Positions 50,243 through 59,963 of a stretch of DNA of 64,000 bases are shown here, in pieces. The notes below the pieces were generated by a model. The model saw nothing but the letters and a program-made list of their open reading frames with translations, did no database searches and was not told the DNA's origin. The position numbers and the translations under genes were made by a program. The stretch's first letter is position 1. Every line of letters begins with the position of its first letter. This stretch comes from Marinimicrobium agarilyticum DSM 16975 (GTDB taxonomy: Bacteria; Pseudomonadota; Gammaproteobacteria; Pseudomonadales; Cellvibrionaceae), in NCBI RefSeq assembly GCF_000423345.1, contig NZ_AUHU01000006.1:1-64000 (forward strand). The letters run 5' to 3'.

Positions 50243-52441
50243 TCAGTAATCGACCGTGCGGTCGTCGCCCTTCGGATGCCACGGGTCCGGCACATAGAAC
50301 CGGTGCTCCTGCTTTTTATAGTAATCCAGCGTGTGTTCAGGCTCGGGGGATCCTTCAGGCAAAGGCAGGCCGTTCACGCTTTGAAAGTACGCGACGGACG
50401 AATCCCGCCAGCGAATGGCATCGCGCAGCTGAATTTCGAGCAACGCTTTCACGTGCTCATAACGTTGCTGGTCGATCAACCCTTTGATGCCCTGCCACTG
50501 GGCTTGCATCTGACGCACCTGCTCGACGCCTTTATCGTATTTGTGCACCAGTTCTTCCCAGAGTGTTCGACCAGAATCCATTTCGTAGTCCCAGCCCAGA
50601 TGATGGAACCAGAGCAGGTAGTCTTCATCAATTTTTTCGAGATTACCAAACCGTTCGGTGACCGGCTCATGATACTGCTCAATGGCGTTAGAGCCGGTTT
50701 CGGTGCGGTCGAAACCGATACCTTCTTCATCAGCGCGGTGATAGTAGGTCGCGGTCCAATCCGGGCGACCGGAGGTATCGTGCCAGGGCGCCGGGCCGTA
50801 GTGGTGGCCCTGAGCGTACAGATGGGTCAGTCCCAAGGGGCTGCGGTAATTGACACCCGCCTCACGTGACATGGCCATGACCTCACCAATCGGATCCAGA
50901 AAGGCCCCGTCATTGGTAAAAGTCATCCGCATCCACTCTTGCGCAATTTCTTCAGAGCTCAGGGTGTAATCCCAGGCCAGTCGGCCAAAGGCGTACCAAC
51001 TCGATTGCACAAACGGGTGGCCGGTCCAATTGCGGTCCGTGCCGGGGTTGATGACTGCCGCCATACCCGTTTGTTCGTACTCGAACACCTCACCACCGAG
51101 CAGTTTGCCGATGGTACTGCCTTCACCTTTGGCGTAGGTATCGGTATCCAGGACCTCTTCAAACAGGGTGCCCATATAGGCCAAATGGTAGGAGAAACCG
51201 AAGTACTCCTGGGTGACCTGGAGCTCCAACATAATATTGGTGTCTTTCAGAGCACCGAACAACGGTGAAAAAGGCTCGCGTGGCTGAAAGTCGATGGGGC
51301 CATTCTTGATTTGTAGGATCACATTGTCTTTGAACTTGCCGTCCAACGGCATGAACTCGTCGTAGGCTTCACGGAAGCGGTCGCCCTGCTCCGGGGAGTA
51401 AACAAACGCCCGCCAGAAAACCACGCCGCCGTATGGCTCCAGGGCCTCGGCCAGGATGTTGGCGCCTTCGGCGTGGTTGCGTCCGTACCCCTGGGGCCCG
51501 GGTTGACCTTCGGAGTCCGCCTTGACCAGAAAGCCGCCCAGGTCCGGAATGTGTTTATAGACTTTCTCTACCCGATCTTTCCACCACTGCTGCACTTTTG
51601 GGTCGAGGGGGTCGGAGGTCTCCAGGTCACCGAAGGCGCGCGGGGAATCATAGTTGATCGAGAGATAGGTCTTGATACCGTAGCGGCGAAACACGCTCGC
51701 AAGCGCGGCGACTTTCTCCAGAAACTGGTCGGTGAGAATGCGCGGGTCGGCATTCACGTTATTGATAACGGTGCCGTTGATGCCGAGGGAGGCGTTGAAC
51801 CGGGCATAGTCCTCGTAGCGGGGATTTTCATCGTACTGTGGCAAGGTCCCCCACTCCCACAGAGACAAACCGGCGTAACCACGCTCCACCAGACGGTTCA
51901 GGTTGTCCCAGTGGTTGACCACCCGGTGTTGTACCTTTGGGGCTTCGGCGATGGCCAGCGGCTCAACCTCTTGTCGCGTTTGTACTAGACGCAACAGATG
52001 GAACGCGCCGTAGAGCACCCCACGCTCACCTTCTGAGGCGATTACCGTCACCGGGCGTCGTCCGATTCGGGTCGTTTCGATCAGGTAGCCCTCAGGCCCC
52101 TGCTTGGCGAGGCGCTCGCCCCATCCAAGCCCGGCAATCAATTCGGAACTCTCCGGCGTGCCAATGACCAACGAACCGCGCCGACTGAGCTCATCCGAGC
52201 GCTCCGGTGGCTCGCCCAGCATGTCGGCGAGCCCCTTTTCCAGCTCCTTGGCGGCGGAGGCGACAACGGCGGAATCGCCAGTGACGACGAGTGTGCGGAA
52301 CTGGCGTTGATACGTCTTGGCCAGCGAGCGATTCTCAATCGGGGGGTAGCGCAGCCACATTTCGTAGCCGTCGGCAGCGCAAACAGTCAGCGTAGCCAAG
52401 GTACAGGTCAAGGCCAGCCCTAACGCCAGGAGTTTTTTCAT
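50243..52441 (-). CDS. GH67 alpha-glucuronidase
   Basis: The 732-residue exported enzyme (signal peptide [20 protein letters not shown]) is a full-length GH67. Its three catalytic acids can be placed: Glu311 (general acid, [10 protein letters not shown]), Asp384 (NGPIDFQ) and Glu412 (QVTQEYFG). The spacing is identical to E292, D365 and E393 of C. japonicus GlcA67A, shifted by 19. It removes 4-O-methyl-glucuronic acid from the non-reducing end of xylo-oligosaccharides made by the GH10/GH11 enzymes. It may be periplasmic or outer-membrane associated. A TATAAT box lies 56 bp before the ATG on the minus strand. Confidence 0.94.
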   Translation of the reverse strand: MKKLLALGLALTCTLATLTVCAADGYEMWLRYPPIENRSLAKTYQRQFRTLVVTGDSAVVASAAKELEKGLADMLGEPPERSDELSRRGSLVIGTPESSELIAGLGWGERLAKQGPEGYLIETTRIGRRPVTVIASEGERGVLYGAFHLLRLVQTRQEVEPLAIAEAPKVQHRVVNHWDNLNRLVERGYAGLSLWEWGTLPQYDENPRYEDYARFNASLGINGTVINNVNADPRILTDQFLEKVAALASVFRRYGIKTYLSINYDSPRAFGDLETSDPLDPKVQQWWKDRVEKVYKHIPDLGGFLVKADSEGQPGPQGYGRNHAEGANILAEALEPYGGVVFWRAFVYSPEQGDRFREAYDEFMPLDGKFKDNVILQIKNGPIDFQPREPFSPLFGALKDTNIMLELQVTQEYFGFSYHLAYMGTLFEEVLDTDTYAKGEGSTIGKLLGGEVFEYEQTGMAAVINPGTDRNWTGHPFVQSSWYAFGRLAWDYTLSSEEIAQEWMRMTFTNDGAFLDPIGEVMAMSREAGVNYRSPLGLTHLYAQGHHYGPAPWHDTSGRPDWTATYYHRADEEGIGFDRTETGSNAIEQYHEPVTERFGNLEKIDEDYLLWFHHLGWDYEMDSGRTLWEELVHKYDKGVEQVRQMQAQWQGIKGLIDQQRYEHVKALLEIQLRDAIRWRDSSVAYFQSVNGLPLPEGSPEPEHTLDYYKKQEHRFYVPDPWHPKGDDRTVDY

Positions 52442-52581
52442 AGCGGTAACCTACTCTCTATCAAGGCCATTTTATGGATTATGGGGTCGCCAGCATATTA
52501 TAGTCATTTTTACCTTATTGAAAGTCGGCACAACGCCTGGACGACGCCGAAGGAGGCGGGGGGAAATGTCATGGAAGGGGT

Positions 52582-52932
52582 TTATTCCGCCGGTTGACCG
52601 ATATGTTCGATCAGGCTTTCGATGTCCTCGGCCGCCTGGGGGGAGGCATCAATGATATTGAAGCCGGACCAGTGTTTGCCGTTGTGATCAGCGTTGCGGG
52701 TCCAGAGACAGTCCACACCCAGGTGGATGCTGTTGCGGCCGTTAATGGCCTTGGGGAGGTGCAGGTCCAGCTTGTAGAGCTTGTCTTCCTCCATGGGCTG
52801 ATCACCCATCAGCATGAAGCCATGGCTGTTAAGGTTTACCAGTCGCCCGAGATATAGATCCCGCAAGTTGTCGTAAACATCGACGGCATCGCTCAATGTG
52901 TAGCGCTGCCATTGGCGTTGATGATCAACCAT
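52582..52932 (-). CDS. PilZ-domain protein
   Basis: ATG 52932 follows GAGGAAG. The 116-residue protein matches a single PilZ domain: RQWQRYTLSDAVDVYDN at the start, a GRLVNLNSHGFMLMGDQP strand pair and HWSGFNIIDAS. The usual RxxxR switch is only partly present (QRQWQRY), so c-di-GMP binding is uncertain. It overlaps the stop of the DUF1631 gene by 8 bp and is its translationally coupled partner. Confidence 0.8.
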   Translation of the reverse strand: MVDHQRQWQRYTLSDAVDVYDNLRDLYLGRLVNLNSHGFMLMGDQPMEEDKLYKLDLHLPKAINGRNSIHLGVDCLWTRNADHNGKHWSGFNIIDASPQAAEDIESLIEHIGQPAE

Positions 52933-55252
52933 GCACTGCTTCCTCTGCCGACTCGCCGCCGGCCTTGGCATTCAATTGCTGGTAGATGTTCTCCAGGGCT
53001 CGCTCGAAGAACGGCTTGGTGCTGCCGGCAATAACCCTGGCCCGCCCCGCGATCATATCACGCGCCAGCTGCAAACCGGAGTTCATGGCGACTTTGCGCC
53101 CCTGTTGGTCGACCAGCATGTAGTGTAGGGTCCGTTTGTTGTACCAGGCGACTTTCAGGCGCCGGCCCCCCTCGTACTCAAACCAGGTCCCAAATTCGAT
53201 CATTTTCAGGTTGTCGACGATCTTCTGCTCTTCCTCGGTGACCGGCTCTTCCTTTATCCGGCTCTGACCGGCCTTCTCTGCCGCGATGCTTTCCAGTTTG
53301 GAACGCATGGGCGCTGGCGCCGGTTCCGGACGGCGACTTTGCAGGGCCATTTTTTGCAGGGACGCGACCGCTTCAAGCAATTTTTTGCCCTTGCCCTGGT
53401 CGTAGCCGATGTTGTCGAAACCGGCTTGTAGAGCTCGAAGCACCCCGCCCTGAATCTCGATCTGGCGCGCTTTGTCCGCCTCCAGGGTCTTTGGCTCCAG
53501 GGTCCAGAGTAGCTCGTCCATGACTTTCAGGCACTGACGCCAGCTATCGGAGCCCTCCCCGTAGCGCAGAATGACAAAGGAAAGGTAGTCCGACCAGGGT
53601 TGAAGCAGCAGGAGCAGTACCGCCGAGGGCAGCTCCCGGTTGTCGGTGCGCTTGCGCACCTCGTCATTGACCTTTTGCTTGGCCTCACGCAGCTTTTCCT
53701 CGCCCTGAACTTTCTCCAGAGCACGGCGCTCCATCAATTCCTGGCGGCGAGCCAGGTTGTGGGTGTAGGCGTTGAACTCCAGCAGCACTTCGGCGAACAG
53801 GCGCACGTCGTTTTTGAATTCCGCCAGCAACCGGAAAACGGTGGTTTTGATCTTGTTGTACATATCGTACTGGCTGGTACCGTCGTTGCTCACCCAACGG
53901 GCACCGGCCTCGGCCAGACTGTTGAGCAGCACCCGTGCAGGATGGTCAGTCTGCTCAAAAAAATCCTTGTCGATAAAAGCCATTTTCAGGAAAGGCGTGT
54001 GCAGGTAGCTCAGCAGAGCCTTGACCGAGTCCGGCAGATTGTCATCCGATAGCATGTATTCGAACAACAACCCTACCAGATCAATGGTATCCAGGTCGCC
54101 CGGATCGACGTTGCCCGGATCGTCACTCTCAGCCGCGATCTGTTCCAGCATCTGTTGGCTGACCTTCTGAATCGACTGGGGGGCTGTAATCAGCCCACTT
54201 TCATTCTGGGAAGTCAGAGCCTGGGACTGAGTCAACGCCTGGGCCTGGAGGTTTTCCAGTACCCCCACAAGCTGTTCATTGCTGTAGGGCTTAACGGATG
54301 ACGCACCCGCCGCGGAGGGAGCGGACGCACCACCAGCATTGGGGGCGGGCGCCGCCTGTTGAGTCAAGTGGCCCTGGAGTAAGCGGATGGCGTTGTACAG
54401 GCCGGCCTGGTATTGAGTATCAGCCGGCGTGGCCATACCGCTGAGCAGACGGTCGGAGGCCCGCCGTTGGGGGACGCCATCACGTGTGGGCGCATCGCTC
54501 TGAGCGGCGTCCTCTGCGGCAGAGGCATCCTCTCCGCGGGAGCCTTCGGACGACTCATCCAGGTTGGCGGTGTAGTGTAAGTTCGGGAGTAGATTCTGTT
54601 CAATAAAGTAGTGGTTGATCTCCTCATAGAGCTCATCCAGAGGACCAATCACCTCTTTATCAAAGGTTTTGTACCCGATGATTTTGGTTTTGTTGTCCAG
54701 AGTGAGGTTCAGCAGTGCTTTGCGCAACGCTTCGCAAAACTGCACGGGGCTGACCGGGTTACCTGCTTCGTCAATCTTCTCGCCCCCGTTAAGCAACGCC
54801 ATCCGTTGATGCAGCGACCACAGTTGGCCTGAAAAGTAGCCATCGGCCCTGTGGGTAATGGAGGTAATGGCGATGGTTTCTTCCAGGTCGGAGTGCTCGA
54901 CCAGGGAGAGCATATCCCCGCTGAATCGCTCCTCCCCGGTCAGGGTGTTCAACATTTTGTTTTTGAACTTGACGAAGCCGTTACTGAGCCGCTGACAGAC
55001 GTCGTCCTCGATTTCGTGCTGGGAGGCCTCAAGCATCCGTTTATACTCGAACAGCGCCATGGCCTCTTTATTGGATCGAGCCCGATCGGCATAGTCTTCA
55101 AGGCGGGCACACCACTCTCGCCAGAAGACCGGCAGGACTCGCTGGGCGTACTCCACAGCAAGGCCACGGCAGTGCTTGAGGTGCTGCACCGCCTGCGGAT
55201 CATTCGGATTGGCCGATGCCTTGTCGGCGCCGGAGTGTCGGGGATCGGTCAT
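52925..55252 (-). CDS. DUF1631 protein
   Basis: This is a large (775-residue) soluble, mostly helical protein. Start 55252 has GGAG 6 bp upstream. The N-terminal part begins HLKHCRGLAVEYAQRVLPVF, typical of DUF1631. A Ala/Ser/Pro-rich low-complexity stretch lies at about 235-340. A helical middle region (FMKMAFIDKDFFEQTDHPAR-like) follows, and a C-terminal PilZ-like end (GTWFEYEGGRRLKVAWYNKR) is possible. The family occurs in gammaproteobacteria next to PilZ genes, as here, and may respond to c-di-GMP or stress. Its function is unknown. Confidence 0.85.
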   Translation of the reverse strand: MTDPRHSGADKASANPNDPQAVQHLKHCRGLAVEYAQRVLPVFWREWCARLEDYADRARSNKEAMALFEYKRMLEASQHEIEDDVCQRLSNGFVKFKNKMLNTLTGEERFSGDMLSLVEHSDLEETIAITSITHRADGYFSGQLWSLHQRMALLNGGEKIDEAGNPVSPVQFCEALRKALLNLTLDNKTKIIGYKTFDKEVIGPLDELYEEINHYFIEQNLLPNLHYTANLDESSEGSRGEDASAAEDAAQSDAPTRDGVPQRRASDRLLSGMATPADTQYQAGLYNAIRLLQGHLTQQAAPAPNAGGASAPSAAGASSVKPYSNEQLVGVLENLQAQALTQSQALTSQNESGLITAPQSIQKVSQQMLEQIAAESDDPGNVDPGDLDTIDLVGLLFEYMLSDDNLPDSVKALLSYLHTPFLKMAFIDKDFFEQTDHPARVLLNSLAEAGARWVSNDGTSQYDMYNKIKTTVFRLLAEFKNDVRLFAEVLLEFNAYTHNLARRQELMERRALEKVQGEEKLREAKQKVNDEVRKRTDNRELPSAVLLLLLQPWSDYLSFVILRYGEGSDSWRQCLKVMDELLWTLEPKTLEADKARQIEIQGGVLRALQAGFDNIGYDQGKGKKLLEAVASLQKMALQSRRPEPAPAPMRSKLESIAAEKAGQSRIKEEPVTEEEQKIVDNLKMIEFGTWFEYEGGRRLKVAWYNKRTLHYMLVDQQGRKVAMNSGLQLARDMIAGRARVIAGSTKPFFERALENIYQQLNAKAGGESAEEAVHG

Positions 55253-55427
55253 GTTGGCTCCAGTGGTCTTTTCCGTGATCGTCACTGTTTTGGTCCTCGT
55301 CGGGGCATCATCCAGGATTGCGCGCACTACCCACATCGTGCAGGCCGGTTATCTAAGCATAGGTAGATTGTTCTCAATGTGCCACAGAGTGGGACTTTTG
55401 TCACACTTTTCAGCGTCTTAAGGCAGC

Positions 55428-55452
55428 AAAAAAAGCCCAACCGAAGTCGGGC
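55428..55452 (-). terminator. Minus-strand terminator with UUCG loop, possible small-RNA end
   Basis: On the minus strand GCCCGAC-TTCG-GTTGGGC is followed directly by seven Ts, a strong Rho-independent terminator with a C(UUCG)G-type tetraloop. No gene on that strand ends near it: the next plus-strand gene is the sigma factor and the DUF1631 gene starts 176 bp beyond. A TATAAG box at about 55568-55573 could start a transcript of roughly 110-130 nt ending here. The remaining part of the 55253-55790 gap is promoter region for the two divergent genes. Confidence 0.6.
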
Positions 55453-55790
55453 AAACGGGCTAACTCTAAACGCCGCAGGAACCGCTGCTCTGGCACAAAC
55501 TGAAGAGAATAAGAGCCAATAGCGCTGAGAGGGTCGACAGGCGGTCGCGACAAACGCCCTGCTCATCTCTTATACTCGGTAGAGAAATAGTAGTGCCCAG
55601 GATACGGCCACCAGGCCGGCAGGGATCACCCGGCCGGCATTCTTTTCATTCAGGCAGTGATCCGCTCCAGACAGTTCCACGTACTAGTCGAAAACCCCGA
55701 TGTTCTGCCCAGCACCCCGGCAGACCCCGGCCGACACCGATAAGTAGTGGACGAGCGAGGCGCTGTATGTTGAGGACTAAGGCACAGTCA

Positions 55791-56372
55791 ATGAGTAACA
55801 CGAGCTCCGCCAATGGAGACGGCCCCGATTGGGGAGAGCTGTTGGCCCAGGTTGCCCATAAGGGCGACACCATGGCCTTCAGGAAGGTTTATGCCCATTT
55901 TGCGCCGCGAATAAAAGCTTACGCCATCAACCAGGGCATGCATCAACAGGCCGAGGAGTTGGTTCAAGAGGTAATGACCAGCGTGTGGCGCAACGCCGAT
56001 AAGTACTGCGGCTCATTGGCATCTGCATCCACATGGATATTTACCATCACCCGAAACCAGCGGATTGATCTTCTCAGGAAGAAAGGTCGTACCAGCAAGG
56101 AAATAACCGTTGATACCGAAGAGCTGTGGCAAATACCGACCGAAGACACCACCATCCGCTCCATTCAGGCGATGTCGACCGAGAAGCGCATGCGTGAATC
56201 CATCGGCGAGCTACCAGAGGAACAGATGATCGCGGTGCGCAAGGTGTATTACGAGGGTAAAACTCACCAGGAGGTGGCGGAAGAGCTCAACGTCCCTCTG
56301 GGCACCCTGAAAGGCCGATTGCGGCTATCGATGAAGAAGTTACGTGTAATGCTAGAGGCAGCTGAACTATGA
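55791..56372 (+). CDS. ECF-type sigma factor (RpoE/ChrR-partner group)
   Basis: The ~193-residue protein has sigma region 2 (AFRKVYAHFAPRIKAYAINQ, then ASTWIFTITRNQRIDLLRKK) and region 4 (LPEEQMIAVRKVYYEGKTHQ, EVAEELNVPLGTLKGRLRLS). The paired gene is a ChrR-type anti-sigma, placing it in the RpoE-like group that answers singlet oxygen or organic peroxide in Rhodobacter. It may direct transcription of oxidative repair genes. ATG 55791 is preceded by TAAGG; ATG 55767, with GCGAGG upstream, is an alternative. Confidence 0.9.
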   Translation: MSNTSSANGDGPDWGELLAQVAHKGDTMAFRKVYAHFAPRIKAYAINQGMHQQAEELVQEVMTSVWRNADKYCGSLASASTWIFTITRNQRIDLLRKKGRTSKEITVDTEELWQIPTEDTTIRSIQAMSTEKRMRESIGELPEEQMIAVRKVYYEGKTHQEVAEELNVPLGTLKGRLRLSMKKLRVMLEAAEL

Positions 56373-57067
56373 GTGCACATCACCCTGATGATCTCACGTT
56401 GCTGGACTATTCCGCCGGCAGTCTGGGCTTGGCCCAGGCCCTGGCCGTGTCGGTCCATCTGGGATATTGCAACCAGTGCCAGAGCCAGTTGCGAAAGCTC
56501 AACGCCCTGGGCGGAGTGCTGCTGGAAGAAACCACCCCCGCGAGCGTCGGCGCCAATGACGACCAGATTCCGGAGCAGAACCACTCTCAAATGGAAGAAT
56601 TGAACAAGAGTTTCGAGGCGCTGATGGCACGAATCGAATCGGAGCCGGTCGAGCCCCCGAAACGTGAGTCCACCGGGTTCCACAACCCGCTGGAGCGCTA
56701 CCTCCCGGCGTCTCTGGATGAGCTGAACTGGCAACAACAGACCCGGGAAATTGCCAAGTTTGATCTGACCAACGTGGTGGATATGGGCAGCGCCCGGGTG
56801 GCATTACAGAAAATCAAGGCGGGCGCCAAGGTGCCGGTACACACCCACCGCGGCAATGAGCTGACCGTAGTACTGAAAGGCGGCTTCTCTGACGAGCTGG
56901 GTGTTTATCACGCCGGGGACTACATAGCGCGAGACCCTAGCCACAAGCACTCGCCCACCGCCCTGCAGAACGAGGACTGTGTGTGCCTGACCGTGCTCGA
57001 CGCCCCCATGAAGTTCACCGGTCCACTGATGCGTTGGCTGAATCCGCTGTTTGCCTGGCGGGCTTGA
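56369..57067 (+). CDS. chrR: ChrR-type zinc anti-sigma factor
   Basis: The 232-residue protein has the two zinc sites of ChrR. The anti-sigma domain has His5, His30, Cys34 and Cys37 (HLGYCNQC); the cupin domain has His158, His160, Glu164 and His194 (PVHTHRGNE, SHKHS). The residues occur at the same relative positions as in Rhodobacter ChrR, within one or a few residues. It holds the sigma factor inactive until oxidative damage acts. Its start overlaps the sigma stop by ATGA, which favours 1:1 synthesis. Confidence 0.9.
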   Translation: MSAHHPDDLTLLDYSAGSLGLAQALAVSVHLGYCNQCQSQLRKLNALGGVLLEETTPASVGANDDQIPEQNHSQMEELNKSFEALMARIESEPVEPPKRESTGFHNPLERYLPASLDELNWQQQTREIAKFDLTNVVDMGSARVALQKIKAGAKVPVHTHRGNELTVVLKGGFSDELGVYHAGDYIARDPSHKHSPTALQNEDCVCLTVLDAPMKFTGPLMRWLNPLFAWRA

Positions 57068-57098
57068 CGCTAATCCCAAGCAATACCAGCCCAAAACG

Positions 57099-57132
57099 AA
57101 AAAAGCCCGCACTGATTCAGTGCGGGCTTTTT
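57099..57132. terminator. Bidirectional terminator between chrR and pnp
   Basis: AAGCCCGCACTGA and TCAGTGCGGGCTT form a long perfect stem, with A-run and T-run on opposite sides, between the convergent chrR and pnp genes. Confidence 0.92.
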
Positions 57133-57155
57133 GACGGAGGGCACACCCCGAAGCG

Positions 57156-59285
57156 CTAGTCTTCGGAGGTTTCCTCACCGGCCGGTGCAGCGGGCTGCTC
57201 TTCCGCCTTGGCCTCTTTGATGGACAGCTTGATACGGCCGCGCTGATCCACATCCAGGCACTTCACTTTGACCATCTCACCTTCTTTCAGGTAATCGCTA
57301 ACGGCGTTGACACGCTCATCCGCAATCTGAGAGATGTGAACCAGACCGTCTTTGCCCGGCAGGAAGTTGACGAATGCACCGAAGTCCACGATGCGCACCA
57401 CCTTGCCTTCGTAGATCGCGCCAATTTCCGCCTCGGCGGTAATTTCCTCGATCTTGGCAACGGCCGCTTTCAGCGCATCGCCGTCATCCGCGTACACCTT
57501 CACGGTACCGTCGTCATCGATATCGATGGAGGCTCCGGTCTCTTCGGTAATAGAGCGGATGGTCGCACCACCCTTACCGATGATGTCACGGATCTTGTCC
57601 GGATGGACTTTCAGGGTTTCAAAACGCGGGGCGTTGTCGCTGACGGTCGCACGCGACTCGCCCAGCACCTTGTTCATTTCGCCCAGAATGTGCAGACGCG
57701 CGTTCAGAGCCTGCTCCAGTGCCAGTTCCATGATCTGCTCGGTGATGCCCTGGATTTTGATGTCCATCTGCAGCGCGGTCACACCGCTGGTGGTACCGGC
57801 AACTTTAAAGTCCATGTCACCCAGGTGATCTTCATCGCCCAGGATGTCGGTCAGAACCGCGAAACCCGTGTCGTCTTTCACCAGACCCATGGCGATACCG
57901 GCAACCGGCGACTTCATGGGAACACCCGCGTCCATCAGCGCCAGGCTGGCACCACATACGGAAGCCATGGAGCTGGAACCGTTGGATTCGGTAATTTCGC
58001 TCACCACCCGCATGGTGTAGGGGAAGCTGTCTTCTTTGGGCAACACTGCACCCACGCCGCGACGGGCCAGACGACCGTGACCGATTTCACGACGACCGGT
58101 CGCGCCCATGCGACCGCACTCACCCACTGAGTAAGGGGGGAAGTTGTAGTGCAGCATGAACGGGTCTTTGCGTTCGCCTTCCAGAGCGTCAATGATCTGG
58201 GAGTCACGCGCGTTGCCGAGGGTCGCCACGACCAGAGCCTGGGTCTCACCGCGGGTGAACAGGGCGGAACCGTGGGCCTTGGGCAGAACGCCCACTTCCA
58301 CGTCGATCGGACGAACGGTGGTGTTGTCGCGCCCGTCGATGCGGGGCTCACCGGCGATGATGCGCGAGCGCACCAGGTTCTTTTCGATGCTGGCGAACAG
58401 GCTCTCGATTTCACCCGCTTCGATACCGGCTTCTTCGTCAGCCAACTGCTCTACGGCCTGGGCGCGCAGCTCGGTCAGCTTGTTGTAGCGCTCGGCCTTG
58501 TCGGTAATCCGGTAGGCTTCACCGATGGCACCGGCAAAGCCCTGCTCGACTTTGGCCTTGAGCTCGGCGTTCTGCTCAACCGGCGTCCACTCCCAGCGGG
58601 GCTTGCCGCCGTCGCGAGCCAGTTCTTCACAAGCCTGGATCACGACCTGCATTTCCTGGTGGGCGTACAGAACCGCACCCAGCATGATGTCTTCCGGCAG
58701 CTCCTGGGCTTCGGACTCCACCATCAGCACGGCCTCTTTGGTACCGGCGACCACCATGTCCAACTCGGAGCCTTTCAGCGCCGCGTAGTTGGGGTTGAGC
58801 AGGTAACCCTGGTCCTGGCTGTAGCCCACGCGAGCCGCGCCGATCGGGCCGTCAAACGGAATGCCCGACACCGCCAGACAGGCGGAGGTACCGATCATCG
58901 CCGGGATATCCGGATCCACTTCCTTACAGGTGGACATAACGGTACAGACGACCTGCACTTCGTTCATGTAGCCTTTGGGAAACAGCGGACGGATCGGGCG
59001 ATCGATCAGACGGGAGGTGAGGGTTTCTTTCTCGGAGGGGCGGCCTTCGCGTTTGAAGAAGCCACCGGGAATCTTGCCGGCGGCGTAGGCGCGTTCCTGG
59101 TAGTGCACGGACAGCGGGAAAAACGGCTGACCGGGTTTGGCTTCTTTGGCGCCGACCACGGTACACAGCACCGAGGTATCACCCATGGTCACCATAACCG
59201 CACCAGTCGCCTGACGGGCGACACGGCCGGTCTCCAGGGTTACGGTTTCGCCACCGTATTGGAATTTCTTGATAATCGGATTCAC
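57156..59285 (-). CDS. pnp: Polynucleotide phosphorylase
   Basis: The 709-residue protein has the standard plan: RNase PH-like domain 1 (about 10-145), helical linker, RNase PH-like domain 2 (about 320-460, [18 protein letters not shown] and a [13 protein letters not shown] block), KH domain ([20 protein letters not shown], about 552-600) and S1 domain ([20 protein letters not shown], about 620-690). It degrades RNA 3'-5' by phosphorolysis and is a degradosome component. It lies 214 bp beyond the rpsO terminator, the usual rpsO-pnp order. Confidence 0.98.
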   Translation of the reverse strand: MNPIIKKFQYGGETVTLETGRVARQATGAVMVTMGDTSVLCTVVGAKEAKPGQPFFPLSVHYQERAYAAGKIPGGFFKREGRPSEKETLTSRLIDRPIRPLFPKGYMNEVQVVCTVMSTCKEVDPDIPAMIGTSACLAVSGIPFDGPIGAARVGYSQDQGYLLNPNYAALKGSELDMVVAGTKEAVLMVESEAQELPEDIMLGAVLYAHQEMQVVIQACEELARDGGKPRWEWTPVEQNAELKAKVEQGFAGAIGEAYRITDKAERYNKLTELRAQAVEQLADEEAGIEAGEIESLFASIEKNLVRSRIIAGEPRIDGRDNTTVRPIDVEVGVLPKAHGSALFTRGETQALVVATLGNARDSQIIDALEGERKDPFMLHYNFPPYSVGECGRMGATGRREIGHGRLARRGVGAVLPKEDSFPYTMRVVSEITESNGSSSMASVCGASLALMDAGVPMKSPVAGIAMGLVKDDTGFAVLTDILGDEDHLGDMDFKVAGTTSGVTALQMDIKIQGITEQIMELALEQALNARLHILGEMNKVLGESRATVSDNAPRFETLKVHPDKIRDIIGKGGATIRSITEETGASIDIDDDGTVKVYADDGDALKAAVAKIEEITAEAEIGAIYEGKVVRIVDFGAFVNFLPGKDGLVHISQIADERVNAVSDYLKEGEMVKVKCLDVDQRGRIKLSIKEAKAEEQPAAPAGEETSED

Positions 59286-59499
59286 TCTTCTATCCTTCTG
59301 TTCTTCACGTTCATTTCATTCAGTCATTGACTGCCAAGACGCGGAACCGTTCAGCGCTCACTACTCATGCGCGACATCAGAAGGGTTCTGGCTATCTTGC
59401 AGATCGCTTGCGGGCGACAATCACGCCGACCGCGGATGGCTCCTCGGATACATTCATCAGAGCCGGTTACAGCCCACCAGCCCGGAAGCTGGAGGGCGG

Positions 59500-59529
59500 A
59501 AAAAAGAGTGCCCGCCGATAGGCGGGCAC
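59500..59529 (-). terminator. Terminator/attenuator after rpsO
   Basis: On the minus strand GTGCCCGCC-TATC-GGCGGGCAC is followed by a T-rich run (TCTTTTTT). It lies 7 bp after rpsO and separates rpsO from pnp; partial read-through to pnp is usual in this operon. Confidence 0.9.
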
Positions 59530-59536
59530 TGAACTT

Positions 59537-59806
59537 CTACCGACGCAGACCCAGTTTCTGAATCAAGTCAGCATAACGCTTGGTGTTCTTACCTTTCAGA
59601 TAATCCAGCAGCTTACGGCGCTGGTTCACCATCCGGATAAGGCCACGGCGCGAGTGGTGATCCTGTTTGTGATCCGAGAAGTGCTCCTGGAGCTTGTTGA
59701 TGTTGGCGGTCAACAACGCTACCTGAACTTCCGGAGAACCGGTATCACCTTCAGCCTGTTGGTGCTCTTTTACCACGTCAGCTTTTTCTGCAGCACTCAG
59801 TGCCAT
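59537..59806 (-). CDS. rpsO: 30S ribosomal protein S15
   Basis: ATG 59806 gives the standard 89 residues and puts GAGG 8 bp away; ATG 59812 is too close to it. Conserved blocks [40 protein letters not shown] and [12 protein letters not shown] are present. S15 binds 16S rRNA and may autoregulate its own leader. Confidence 0.98.
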   Translation of the reverse strand: MALSAAEKADVVKEHQQAEGDTGSPEVQVALLTANINKLQEHFSDHKQDHHSRRGLIRMVNQRRKLLDYLKGKNTKRYADLIQKLGLRR

Positions 59807-59963
59807 AGTCATTTCCTCTTTGAATATGCCATTAATGAAAGCAGCCGCACCCGCGCATATTTACAGGTGGGTTGTGTGCCCGAGAGCAAGGCCTCGGGGT
59901 TTGCCAGCCGAAGCTGGCGAACAGGGTCGGGACGCGCTAGCGTCGTTTCACATTATCGCTCGG

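Noticed and set aside
58149-59330. Long plus-strand open frame (393 codons) opposite pnp
   Set aside because: It is the mirror of a highly conserved gene; its histidine/glycine-rich product has no family character and there is no ribosome-binding site.
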